DNA from: an uncultured Oscillospiraceae bacterium
GTDB lineage: Bacteria > Bacillota > Clostridia > Oscillospirales > Oscillospiraceae
Direction: 5' to 3'
Length of the DNA stretch: 10,751 nt
Assembly (NCBI GenBank): GCA_910579595.1
Contig: CAJTVM010000088.1
Span: 1 to 10,751 of the forward strand
Position 1 is the stretch's first letter. The number at the start of each line of letters is the position of its first letter. Shown piece after piece: positions 1-6,166 of the stretch. Below the pieces are notes generated by a model. That model was not told where the DNA came from, made no database searches, and saw only the letters and a list, made by a program, of their open reading frames with translations. Position numbers and translations under genes: made by a program.

Positions 1-707
1 TTCACGTTCTGGCCCAGCAGGGTGATATCCTTGTACCCCTGCCCTACCAGCGCTCGGATTTCGCTGAGGATGATCTCCGGCTCCCGGCTGCGCTCCCGGC
101 CCCGGGTGTAGGGCACGATGCAGTAGGAGCAGAAATTGTTGCAGCCGTACATGATGGATACCCAGGCCTTCAGCTTCCCCGAGCGGTACACCGGCAGGCC
201 CTCGGCGATGGCCCCGTCATCGGGCTGTGTCTCAAACACCCGGCCCCGGCGCAGGTATACCCGGCGGAGAAATTCCGGGAACCGCCACAGCTGCTGGGGG
301 CCGAATACCAAGTCCACATGGTGGTAGGACTGGCGCAGGCGTTCCGCCACATGGGGCTCCTGGGCCATACAGCCGCACAGGCAGATGATTTGATTGGGGT
401 TTCTACGCTTGCCGTGGACCAGGGCGCCCACGTTGCCAAACACACGCTGCTCCGCGTGCTCCCGGATGGCGCAGGTGTTGATGACGATCACGTCGGCCCC
501 CTGGTCGGTATCGGTGATCTCATAGCCCATGCCGCACAGCATACCCCGCAGCAGCTCCGAGTCGGCTTCGTTCTGCTGGCAGCCGTAGGTGTCCACATAG
601 GCGCGGGGGGGCGCGGGCCGCTGGGCGTTGAGGGCCAGCAGTTCTGCGCAGTATTCCTTCTGCCGCTGGATATCCTCAGCGGGTATGACGGGTGTGGTTC
701 GTTTCAA
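1..707 (-). CDS. miaB: MiaB, tRNA-2-methylthio-N6-dimethylallyladenosine synthase (5' part, runs off the window)
   Basis: MiaB is a radical-SAM methylthiotransferase that adds the 2-methylthio group to i6A37 of tRNAs reading UNN codons. The 235 visible residues hold the N-terminal MTTase domain with the three cluster cysteines C43 (YGCQQNEADS), C79 (NTCAIRE) and C113 (LCGC). They continue into the radical-SAM domain with the CNNFCSYC motif (C189, C193, C196) followed by IVPYTRGRERSR. That last motif is diagnostic of MiaB rather than the MtaB or RimO paralogues. The rest of the radical-SAM domain and the TRAM domain lie beyond position 1. I chose a TTG start at 707 because GGAGG at 716-720 lies 8 nt upstream; no in-frame ATG is equally well placed. 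The gene follows the 997-3613 operon on the same strand across a 289-nt gap, so it probably has its own promoter, though I could not identify a convincing one. Confidence 0.95.
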   Translation of the reverse strand, partial: MKRTTPVIPAEDIQRQKEYCAELLALNAQRPAPPRAYVDTYGCQQNEADSELLRGMLCGMGYEITDTDQGADVIVINTCAIREHAEQRVFGNVGALVHGKRRNPNQIICLCGCMAQEPHVAERLRQSYHHVDLVFGPQQLWRFPEFLRRVYLRRGRVFETQPDDGAIAEGLPVYRSGKLKAWVSIMYGCNNFCSYCIVPYTRGRERSREPEIILSEIRALVGQGYKDITLLGQNV

Positions 708-755
708 GGGGATGCCCTCCAAATGAAAGTTTGTGAGATAAGCCGGAAAACTTTT

Positions 756-786
756 GCTTGACAGGCGTTATGCCGCCTGTTCAAGC
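756..786. other. 12-bp hairpin in the miaB leader
   Basis: The arms GCTTG-ACAGGCG and CGCCTGT-CAAGC pair over 12 bp with one bulged base (T781) and a 6-nt loop (TTATGC). The hairpin lies about 50-80 nt upstream of the miaB start, inside its probable leader. On the minus strand the stem is followed by CAAAAGTTTT, a weak T-run. It could therefore be a leaky terminator for read-through from the upstream operon or a leader structure; the sequence does not decide which. Confidence 0.5.
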
Positions 787-788
787 TG

Positions 789-836
789 TGTTGAAATTGT
801 GGAAATCTGTGTGGAAGTTGTTGAAAACTGTGGAAC
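789..836 (+). repeat. Five phased TGTKGAAA direct repeats (DnaA-box-like)
   Basis: Five short direct repeats start at 789, 798, 810, 819 and 829: TGTTGAAA, TGTGGAAA, TGTGGAAG, TGTTGAAA, TGTGGAAC. The spacing averages 10 bp, so all sites face the same side of the helix. The unit resembles the reverse DnaA box TGTGGATAA, but every copy has at least two mismatches to the TTATCCACA consensus. The array lies in the gap upstream of miaB. Function is unknown: a weak DnaA-binding cluster or another regulator's site would both fit. Confidence 0.5.
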
Positions 837-913
837 GGCGGGGGATCGGCCCGCCGGGGCCTGAGGGGTTCTGTCGAAAATTGTAACTTTTCTGCCACGA
901 AAATATGAACAAA

Positions 914-996
914 CTAAGAACCTGTATTCACAGCCGAAACCGCTGGATGACCGAGGAATTTTCCCGTCAGGCAAGGCAAATTTTCGCAGGTTCTAA
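914..996. mobile_element. MITE-like palindromic element with CTAA flanks
   Basis: The ends are inverted copies: AGAACCTG at 917-924 and CAGGTTCT at 987-994. CTAA occurs at both junctions (914-917 and 993-996), like the YTAR target duplication of IS5-group elements. The roughly 80-bp body has no ORF of its own. The right end stops at the stop codon of the ParB-like gene (TAA at 997-999). Calling it a non-autonomous transposon remnant is inference from the termini. A plain extragenic hairpin is the alternative, since the arms could pair in RNA. Confidence 0.45.
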
Positions 997-1635
997 TTAT
1001 GTGCCCTCTCCCTGGGCGGCAAACCAGGCGTCACACCACCCGATCCATTTCTCCTCCTGCTCCTCATGAGAGAGGAGGGCCATGTCCCGGACATGGAAGA
1101 TCCCCCTCCGCCGGGCCTCCTCCACAAAGGGCAGGATAGTCTGGGTGGCTTCGGTATGGGAGGAGCGGAACACCATGGCCTGCCGTATGCCCTTGCGCCA
1201 TGCGGTATAGAGCCGGGTGTGGCCGTCCATGGTGCACAGCGTCCCGTCTGCCAGCTCCGTCACCGGGATTACCAGGTCGGCGGCGGTGTGGAGGAAGGTG
1301 CCCACCGCGGCGCACTTGTCCTCGTCCACCGAGAACTGGGAGGGCTGGAGGGCGTCGATGTCCGCCTCCCACCGCTCCACTGGGGGCAGGGACAGCAGCA
1401 GCGCCCCTGCTTCATCATAAAAGTCGGTGATGTGCTCGGCGTAAAAGCGGAACTCCTCCGCAAGTTCCGCCAGCTCCCCGGGGGTGAAGGGCCGGGCGGC
1501 GGTCACCACCGCCCCCTTGTCCGACACCACCCGGAAGGCCCAGGGCACGCCGTCCGCCAGGAAGGCCCCGTGCTGGTTCAGCACCTCCCGGGGGAACCGG
1601 GTGTCGTCGTAGCCGTTGATGCGCACAATCTCCAT
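997..1635 (-). CDS. ParB/Srx-like domain protein of unknown function
   Basis: This 212-residue protein has no signal peptide or membrane segment. Its clearest motif is MDGHTRLYTAWRKGI at residues 136-150, preceded by the segment IDALQPSQFSVDEDK (93-107). That order (a substrate-contact segment, then D-G-H-T-R) is the core of ParB/sulfiredoxin-like folds, where the GHxR motif binds nucleotide. The N-terminal part (MEIVRINGYDDTRFPREVLNQHG) looks like a conserved cap typical of a Firmicutes hypothetical family. There is no helix-turn-helix, so it is unlikely to be a chromosome-partition ParB. The ATG at 1635 lies 2 nt after the stop of the flavodoxin-fold gene, implying translational coupling with the redox genes upstream. 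The family assignment is a motif-level judgement and the biochemical role is unknown. Confidence 0.75.
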   Translation of the reverse strand: MEIVRINGYDDTRFPREVLNQHGAFLADGVPWAFRVVSDKGAVVTAARPFTPGELAELAEEFRFYAEHITDFYDEAGALLLSLPPVERWEADIDALQPSQFSVDEDKCAAVGTFLHTAADLVIPVTELADGTLCTMDGHTRLYTAWRKGIRQAMVFRSSHTEATQTILPFVEEARRRGIFHVRDMALLSHEEQEEKWIGWCDAWFAAQGEGT

Positions 1636-1637
1636 GG

Positions 1638-2210
1638 TTAACCGGCCCTTTCGCGCAGCCCGTTTTCCCGGGCGATTTTGGCGCAGAATTCCTGAATCTC
1701 CTCGGTTCGATCCTCCAGCGCTTCCTTGTACTCAATGGAGCACAGCCCCAGGCTTCCGCTGGGCGTAATATCCAGATGACCGTAAAAGTGCTCGATGCTT
1801 TCGATAATCCGGTTACACTCTCTGATATTCGGGCCTGTGCGCAGCGCGATGGAATACCCCCTCTTGCCGCCGCCAATCACAGCGTGGGGCTCGTGGGTAT
1901 TGCACCAGGGGGTGCAGCGGTCGATAAACGCCTTGAACTGTCCGGGAACGTCCGCCCAGTAGGACGGGGAAACGGAGATGATGATATCCGCCCATTCATA
2001 TTGCTTCACGAGCTTAGGAACGTCATCATCCTGAACGCAGTTCGCGGTAATGTGGCAGCTCCTGCATCCCTTGCAGTATTTGATGTCGTAATCATCTATA
2101 CAGACGCTTCGGATATCAGGCTCCCCGGCCAAAAATGCCTGTACCATTTTGATAATTTCCGCAGTCGCGCCATTCCTGACCGGACTGCAGTTCACCAACA
2201 ATACATTCAT
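1638..2210 (-). CDS. Flavodoxin-fold NAD(P)H-dependent oxidoreductase (WrbA/iron-sulfur flavoprotein-like)
   Basis: This 190-residue cytoplasmic protein has a flavodoxin-like fold expected to bind FMN. The N-terminal strand and phosphate loop read NVLLVNCSPVRNGATAEI (residues 2-19). A cysteine motif CKGCRSC, then C58 and DDD (46-63), is typical of iron-sulfur flavoproteins and related multimeric flavodoxin reductases. The SPSYWADVPGQFKAFIDR stretch (81-98) is the flavin-contact and dimer region. The start codon overlaps the stop of the FAD dehydrogenase gene in an ATGA arrangement (2207-2210), so the two are probably translated together. A role passing electrons with that flavoenzyme is inference. 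Substrate and cluster content cannot be read from the sequence. Confidence 0.85.
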   Translation of the reverse strand: MNVLLVNCSPVRNGATAEIIKMVQAFLAGEPDIRSVCIDDYDIKYCKGCRSCHITANCVQDDDVPKLVKQYEWADIIISVSPSYWADVPGQFKAFIDRCTPWCNTHEPHAVIGGGKRGYSIALRTGPNIRECNRIIESIEHFYGHLDITPSGSLGLCSIEYKEALEDRTEEIQEFCAKIARENGLRERAG

Positions 2211-3613
2211 TGCCCAAGCCCCCCGTTCAGCCTCGCCGCCACGACCCGGGCCGCTTTGACGCCGGAGGCTCCGGCCTGAGCCAAGCCTCTTGTCACCCCC
2301 GCGCCGTCCCCCACGGCGAAGAAGCCGGTCAGTGCCGTCTCCAGCTCCTTGGACAGCTTGATGCGGGCGGAGTAGAACTTGACCTCCGCGCCATAGAGCA
2401 GGGTATCATAGTTGGCGGTGCCGGGGGCCAACTTGTCCAGGGCGTAAATCATCTCGATGATGTCGTCCAGCTGCCGCTTGGGCAGGGCCAGGGACAAATC
2501 CCCGGGCACAGCGGCGGTGAGGGTGGGCCTGACGAAGGAGTGGCCCAGCCGGTGATCGTTGGTGCGGATACCCGCCACAAGGTCGCCAAAGCGCTGCACC
2601 AGCACGCCTCCCGCCAGCATGTTGGACAGGGACGCGATGTGCTTGCCGTAGCGGTATGGCTCGTTAAACGGGGAGGTGAAGCGGTTGGATACCAGCAGGG
2701 CAAAGTTGGTGTTCTCGCTGCGCAAAGCGGGGTCGGAGTAGGAGTGGCCGTTCACGGTGTTGATGCCCTCCACGTTCTCCGCCACCACATGGCCGTAGGG
2801 GTTCATGCAGAAGGTGCGCACCTGGTCGCCGTACTGCTTGGTGCGGTAAACCAGCTTCGATTCATACACCACGCCGGTGATGTGCTCAAACACGGTGGCG
2901 GGCAGCTCCACCCGCACGCCGATGTCCACCTGGTTGTTCAGCAGCTCCAGCCCCAGCCCCTTGCACTGGTTGGCGAACCACTCCGCCCCGGAGCGCCCCG
3001 GCCCCGCGATGAGGTAAGGGGCGGTGAAGCGCTCCCCGCCCTCGGTAATCAGGGTGTATACCCCGTCCTCGGCCTCGATGGAGGCAATGGCGGTGTCAAA
3101 TTTAAAGGTATGCTTGTCCCGGATGGCCTCGTAGATGCTGGTCAGAATCTTCAGGTTGTTCTCCGTGCCCAGGTGCTTGCACCGGGCCTGGAGCAGGTGC
3201 AGATCGTACTTCAGCGCCTCCCGCTCCAGGGCGCGGGCCTCGGGGGTGGAGGTGGAATAGACCTCCGTGGTGGCGCCGTGCTTCACGTTCAGCGCGTCCA
3301 CGTAGTCGATCAGCTCCATGACCTCCTTTTGCTCCAGGAAATCGGTGAGCCAGCCGCCGAAGGCGGTGGTGAAATTGAACTTGCCGTCGGAAAAGGCCCC
3401 CGCTCCGCCGAAGCCGCACATGGTGCCGCACACCCTGCACTGGATGCAGGAGCGCGTTTTGCCTGCCACAATGGGGCAGCTGCGGCGGTAGATATCCGCC
3501 CCCTGGTCCACCACCAGCACCTTGGCGGAGGGGCATTTCAGCGCCAGCTCATAGGCGGCGTAGATGCCCGCCTCGCCGGTGCCCAGTATCATCACGTCGT
3601 AGTTGGTATTCAT
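2207..3613 (-). CDS. FAD-dependent dehydrogenase (COG2509 type)
   Basis: This 468-residue flavoenzyme has an N-terminal Rossmann FAD-binding motif GTGEAG (residues 11-16) and an acidic strand end VLVVDQG (32-38). A cysteine cluster C56-x2-C59-x2-C62-x3-C66 leads into GFGGAGAFSDGKFN (67-80), the hallmark of the uncharacterised NAD(FAD)-utilizing dehydrogenases of COG2509. The C-terminal FAD motif is VGDGAGVTRG (about 434-443). The four cysteines could hold an iron-sulfur cluster, which is inferred. The start at 3613 is preferred over an ATG at 3646 because GAGAGGAGA lies 7 nt upstream and the glycine-rich motif then starts at the usual distance. It is the first gene of a three-gene operon and has an extended -10 promoter at 3662-3690. 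Its physiological substrate is unknown. Confidence 0.9.
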   Translation of the reverse strand: MNTNYDVMILGTGEAGIYAAYELALKCPSAKVLVVDQGADIYRRSCPIVAGKTRSCIQCRVCGTMCGFGGAGAFSDGKFNFTTAFGGWLTDFLEQKEVMELIDYVDALNVKHGATTEVYSTSTPEARALEREALKYDLHLLQARCKHLGTENNLKILTSIYEAIRDKHTFKFDTAIASIEAEDGVYTLITEGGERFTAPYLIAGPGRSGAEWFANQCKGLGLELLNNQVDIGVRVELPATVFEHITGVVYESKLVYRTKQYGDQVRTFCMNPYGHVVAENVEGINTVNGHSYSDPALRSENTNFALLVSNRFTSPFNEPYRYGKHIASLSNMLAGGVLVQRFGDLVAGIRTNDHRLGHSFVRPTLTAAVPGDLSLALPKRQLDDIIEMIYALDKLAPGTANYDTLLYGAEVKFYSARIKLSKELETALTGFFAVGDGAGVTRGLAQAGASGVKAARVVAARLNGGLGQ

Positions 3614-3661
3614 GGGGGATCTCCTCTCGTTGAAATGGATGTTCACAGCGGCACAGGCTAC

Positions 3662-3690
3662 AGTATATCATGCCCGTCCGGCCAGCACAA
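3662..3690 (-). promoter_or_regulatory. Promoter of the FAD dehydrogenase operon
   Basis: On the minus strand TTGTGC (3685-3690) is separated by exactly 17 bp from TATACT (3662-3667). A TGA just upstream makes the -10 extended (TGnTATACT), which compensates for the weak -35. The predicted start near 3655 gives a leader of about 40 nt before the ATG at 3613. Confidence 0.7.
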
Positions 3691-3720
3691 GTGGCTGAAA
3701 CGAAACTTATCCCTTTGTTC

Positions 3721-3764
3721 AAAAACGCGGGCGGCAAAGTGGATGAAAGCCCGCTTCGCCGCCC
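3721..3764 (-). terminator. Intrinsic terminator of the nfeD-SPFH operon
   Basis: On the minus strand GGGCGGCGAAG (from 3764) pairs with CTTTGCCGCCC (to 3729) over 11 bp with one G-T wobble and a 14-nt loop. It is followed by GCGTTTTTG. It lies directly after the stop codon of the DUF4177-like gene (3774) and before the FAD dehydrogenase promoter, so it separates the two leftward operons. Confidence 0.85.
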
Positions 3765-3773
3765 ATATCGTTT

Positions 3774-3959
3774 TTATTTTTCCCGCTCAAAGATCAAGTC
3801 GATCTGGTTGACGGCGCCGTAGGCGCCCAGCGTGGCGGGGATCCAGCCGGCATACCGCCACCCTTCGCCCGCGTAGCGGTCAATGACCTCCTGCCGGTCC
3901 TTGAACTCCACGCTCATAACGCCCGTCGCTTTGAGGCGGATATATTGATATTCGTACAT
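3774..3959 (-). CDS. Small DUF4177-like protein
   Basis: This 61-residue protein has the MYEYQYIRL opening, a central EVIDRYAGEGWRYAGWIPA and a C-terminal IDLIFEREK. That is the beta-alpha-beta pattern of DUF4177 proteins (short strand, helix ending in a GW motif, closing hydrophobic strand). GAGGGG lies 7 nt before the ATG at 3959. A longer in-frame reading to 4139 exists but overlaps the DUF6487-like gene and lacks a site that competes with this one. It is last in the operon, 11 nt after the preceding gene, and is followed by the terminator. Function is unknown. Confidence 0.85.
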   Translation of the reverse strand: MYEYQYIRLKATGVMSVEFKDRQEVIDRYAGEGWRYAGWIPATLGAYGAVNQIDLIFEREK

Positions 3960-3970
3960 AGCCGTTCCCC

Positions 3971-4189
3971 TCACTTCACGTCCAGGATCATCCGCCGGCA
4001 GGACCGGCAGTACCAGGCCTCCAGGGGGGCGCTGGTACGGGGATCGAGATACACGCCCCCCGCCTTCTCCACCCGGCCCTTGGTGCGCAGGACCGGATCC
4101 GCCTCCTTGGGCAGCCAGTAGCTGGGATCCCGCCAGCACAGGTAGAGGGCGCCCTGCTCCAGCTCACCGCGGCAGTCGGGACACTCCAT
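3971..4189 (-). CDS. Zinc-ribbon protein, DUF6487-like
   Basis: This 72-residue protein has two CxxC knuckles, CPDC (C3, C6) and CRSC (C61, C64), at its two ends. That is the arrangement of a zinc ribbon. The middle (YLCWRDPSYWLP... and GGVYLDPRTSAPLEAWYC) and the closing RRMILDVK match my memory of the small DUF6487 family. The ATG lies 4 nt after the SPFH gene stop, so it is probably translationally coupled. A metal-binding or adaptor role in the operon is inference only. Confidence 0.8.
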   Translation of the reverse strand: MECPDCRGELEQGALYLCWRDPSYWLPKEADPVLRTKGRVEKAGGVYLDPRTSAPLEAWYCRSCRRMILDVK

Positions 4190-4193
4190 GGCC

Positions 4194-5186
4194 TTACTTG
4201 CTCCCCTTGGGCTGGTTGGGCTCCACAGTGTCGAACACGCTCTTGGCGCTGGCGCACAGCCCCGCCAAGCCTTGCAGCTCGCTGGGGATGATGATCTTGG
4301 TGGCCCGGCCGTCGGCGGCCTTCTGGAACGCCTCCAGCGCCTTGATCTTGATGACGCCCTCGCCGGGATCGGCGGCGTTGATGAGCTTGATGGCGTCCGC
4401 GGTGGCCTGCTGCACCTTCATGATGGCCTCGGCCTCGGCTTCGGCCTCCAGGATCTTGGCCTGTTTGGAACCTTCGGCCTGCAAAATCGCGGCCTGCTTG
4501 GAGGCGTCGGCCCGAAGGATGGCGGACTGCTTCTCGCCCTCGGCAACCAGGATCTGGGACTGCTTCTGGCCCTCGGCCTGGAGGATGGCCTCCCGGCGCT
4601 CCCGCTCGGCCCGCATCTGCTTTTCCATGGACTCCTGAATGTCCCGGGGCGGCATGATGTTCTTCAGCTCCACCCGGTTGACCTTGATGCCCCAGGGGTC
4701 GGTGGCCTCGTCCAGAATAGAGCGCATCTTGGTGTTGATGTGGTCGCGGCTGGTGAGGGACTGGTCCAGCTCCAGATCGCCGATGATGTTGCGCAGGGTG
4801 GTGGCGGTGAGGTTCTCAATGGCGGACAGGGGGTGCTCCACGCCGTAGGTATACAGCTTGGGATCGGTGATCTGGAAATAGATCACCGTGTCAATCTGCA
4901 TGGTGACGTTGTCCTTGGTGATAACGGGCTGGGGATCGAAGTCCACCACCTGCTCCTTCAGGGACACGGTCTTGGCCACCCGCTCGAGGAAGGGGATTTT
5001 GAAGTGCAGGCCCACGCCCCACACGGCGTGGAACGCGCCCAGCCGCTCGATGACCACGGCCTTGGACTGCTGCACCACCCGGATGTTGGAGGCCAGAATG
5101 GCCAGGATAATGATCACGATGATCAGCGGGATGATGAAGGTCAAAAGGGACCCAAGCTCCAGTACGGTCAGCGCTAATGTTTTCAT
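4194..5186 (-). CDS. SPFH/band-7 membrane protein (stomatin/paraslipin type)
   Basis: This 330-residue protein has one N-terminal membrane segment (about residues 13-33, LLTFIIPLIIVIIILAILAS). It continues into a full SPFH domain (about 36-200) with VVQQSKAVVIERLG, DFDPQPVITKDNVTMQID, and a conserved WGIKVNRVELKNIMPP segment. A coiled-coil of five 11-residue repeats follows (200-254, pattern xILxAExxKQx), then a C-terminal region with IIIPSELQGLAG. Such proteins form oligomeric rings that organise membrane microdomains. AAGGAGGT 6 nt upstream of the ATG is the strongest ribosome site in this operon. It lies downstream of nfeD, the classic partner of SPFH proteins. The gene's closest relatives are bacterial QmcA/YbbK-type slipins rather than FloT. 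Confidence 0.93.
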   Translation of the reverse strand: MKTLALTVLELGSLLTFIIPLIIVIIILAILASNIRVVQQSKAVVIERLGAFHAVWGVGLHFKIPFLERVAKTVSLKEQVVDFDPQPVITKDNVTMQIDTVIYFQITDPKLYTYGVEHPLSAIENLTATTLRNIIGDLELDQSLTSRDHINTKMRSILDEATDPWGIKVNRVELKNIMPPRDIQESMEKQMRAERERREAILQAEGQKQSQILVAEGEKQSAILRADASKQAAILQAEGSKQAKILEAEAEAEAIMKVQQATADAIKLINAADPGEGVIKIKALEAFQKAADGRATKIIIPSELQGLAGLCASAKSVFDTVEPNQPKGSK

Positions 5187-5231
5187 TTGACTACCTCCTT
5201 CTTATAAATACATCATTTTTGTCTCGCTGAA

Positions 5232-5370
5232 CTAGATGATAAAGCCGCCTATGACGGCGATGGACACCAACAGGCCCAAATATCCGCCGCCGCCCACATT
5301 CCAGAGAAGCGACAGCGCGAGATAGCCCGCAATCAGCGTGGCAGCGGCGGCCAGCAAGCACTTTTTTCAT
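5232..5370 (-). pseudogene. Small two-helix membrane protein with a one-base frameshift near its start
   Basis: From the ATG at 5370 the reading frame starts ATG-AAA-AAA-GTG and gives an implausible Arg/Cys-rich peptide that ends at 5191. One base shifted, the frame ending at TAG 5232-5234 reads LLAAAATLIAGYLALSLLW, then NVGGGGY, then LGLLVSIAVIGGFII. These are two convincing membrane helices joined by a glycine turn. Removing one A from the A6 run (5362-5367) restores a clean 45-residue protein starting MKKCLLAAAA. AGGGGC lies close upstream of the ATG, and the ATG is 10 nt after the nfeD stop. The interval is 139 nt, one more than a multiple of three. Options are a real inactivating indel, a homopolymer sequencing error, slippage at the A6 run, or initiation at the in-frame TTG at about 5356. 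I cannot decide between them. Confidence 0.7.
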
Positions 5371-5380
5371 GTCCGCGCCC

Positions 5381-5866
5381 CTACCAGCTCTTGGGCTCCC
5401 CGGCGGGGACAGGGGCGGCGATGGACTCTACAAACACCTTGACCCCCTCGATGCGGAGCACCCGGACCATCGCCCCGGCGGGGATGGGGGAACCGTCCTC
5501 GCTGCGGGCCGTCCAGGCCACGCCCCGGATGGTCACGGCGCCCTTTCCGTGGATGTTGTCAATGTCCTCGGTGACCTGGGCCTCCTGCCCAATGGCCCGG
5601 TCGGCGTTGGTGGCCTCCACCTTGCTGTTCAGGTGCCTCCTGGCCAGGGGCCGCACCGCCAGCAGGCACAATATGCTCACTGCCAGGAACAGGGCCACCT
5701 GGAGCCATAGCGGCCCGCCCAGCAGGGCGGCGGCGAGCGCTGCCAGCGCCCCGGCGGCAAACCAGATGGAGGTCAGCCCCACGGTAATGGCCTCGCTCCC
5801 CGCAAAGATCAGCAGCAGCACCAGCCATACGATTTTCTGCATGGATTCCCCGTCAATAGGCGGCAT
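5381..5866 (-). CDS. NfeD-family membrane protein
   Basis: This 161-residue protein is the short NfeD form without a protease domain. It has three hydrophobic segments (about residues 11-27, 33-50 and 54-71), a basic stretch RPLARRHLNSK, and a C-terminal OB-fold of about 60 residues (88-149). The OB-fold includes AIGQEAQVTEDI, GKGAVTIRGVAWTARSEDG and the G-x-VRVLRIEGVKVFVE strands typical of NfeD. It is expected to act in the membrane with the SPFH protein encoded just downstream. The start at 5866 follows AAAGGAG by 8 nt; an in-frame ATG eight codons later is less well placed, and the longer upstream reading is not supported by a ribosome site. First gene of the operon. Confidence 0.9.
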   Translation of the reverse strand: MPPIDGESMQKIVWLVLLLIFAGSEAITVGLTSIWFAAGALAALAAALLGGPLWLQVALFLAVSILCLLAVRPLARRHLNSKVEATNADRAIGQEAQVTEDIDNIHGKGAVTIRGVAWTARSEDGSPIPAGAMVRVLRIEGVKVFVESIAAPVPAGEPKSW

Positions 5867-5977
5867 AACCGTCACTCCTTTCTTATACGTTGCAACCGGC
5901 AGGAACGCGGCGCTGCAACACAGTGTCAGCATCAGCATCCCTTGTATGTAAGCCGCGCTGCCGCAGCCTATGCTGAT

Positions 5978-5986
5978 ATTGTAGCA
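5978..5986 (-). promoter_or_regulatory. Probable extended -10 promoter of the nfeD operon
   Basis: On the minus strand TGC-TACAAT (5978-5986) is a good extended -10. The hexamer 17 bp upstream (TTTTCC, 6001-6006) is a poor -35, so recognition would rely on the TGn element. The predicted start near 5971 gives a leader of roughly 105 nt before the nfeD ATG; I saw no clear riboswitch-like structure in it. Confidence 0.5.
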
Positions 5987-6037
5987 CAAACGCCGCCCAA
6001 GGAAAAGAAGTTTTTTACGCCCCCGCACATATTATTG

Positions 6038-6066
6038 TTGCCATCGCTTCCATTTTACATTATACT
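6038..6066 (+). promoter_or_regulatory. SigmaA promoter of the rRNA methyltransferase gene
   Basis: TTGCCA (6038-6043) and TATACT (6061-6066) are each 5 of 6 to consensus and exactly 17 bp apart. Transcription would start near 6073, leaving a leader of about 94 nt. The leader contains a small hairpin (TACACC/GGTGTA, 6106-6125). Confidence 0.8.
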
Positions 6067-6080
6067 GGGACTTGTAAAAT
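6052..6080. promoter_or_regulatory. Inverted repeat bracketing the -10 box (candidate operator)
   Basis: ATTTTACA (6052-6059) and TGTAAAAT (6073-6080) are perfect 8-bp inverted copies whose starts are 21 bp apart, or two helical turns. They flank the -10 element and reach the predicted start site, a placement expected for repressor binding. No regulator gene is nearby, so the ligand and protein are unknown. Confidence 0.5.
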
Positions 6081-6166
6081 ATTTCTTTCCCTTGTGACAA
6101 AATCGTACACCCTTCACCCGGTGTAAAGTCAAGGGGTTATTGAACATTTTTTGACAGGAGTTTTTT

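Noticed and set aside
789..836. Chromosomal replication origin
   Set aside because: No dnaA, dnaN or other origin genes are near, the boxes are all imperfect and no AT-rich unwinding region is adjacent.
768..974. Small leftward frames upstream of miaB
   Set aside because: They span the phased repeats and the MITE-like element, lack ribosome sites, and their Ser/Thr/Gln repeats come from the DNA repeat.
2210..3811. 533-codon open frame antisense to the FAD dehydrogenase
   Set aside because: It is a shadow of the real gene produced by GC-rich third positions; composition is low-complexity and no domain is seen.
4188..5177. 329-codon open frame antisense to the SPFH gene
   Set aside because: Its Gly/Leu/Asp/His-rich repeats merely reflect the coiled-coil repeats on the other strand.
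5362..5371. Programmed -1 frameshift at the A-AAA-AAG sequence of the small membrane gene
   Set aside because: The geometry needs a +1 (or -2) shift to enter the membrane-protein frame, so a classic -1 slippery heptamer does not explain it.
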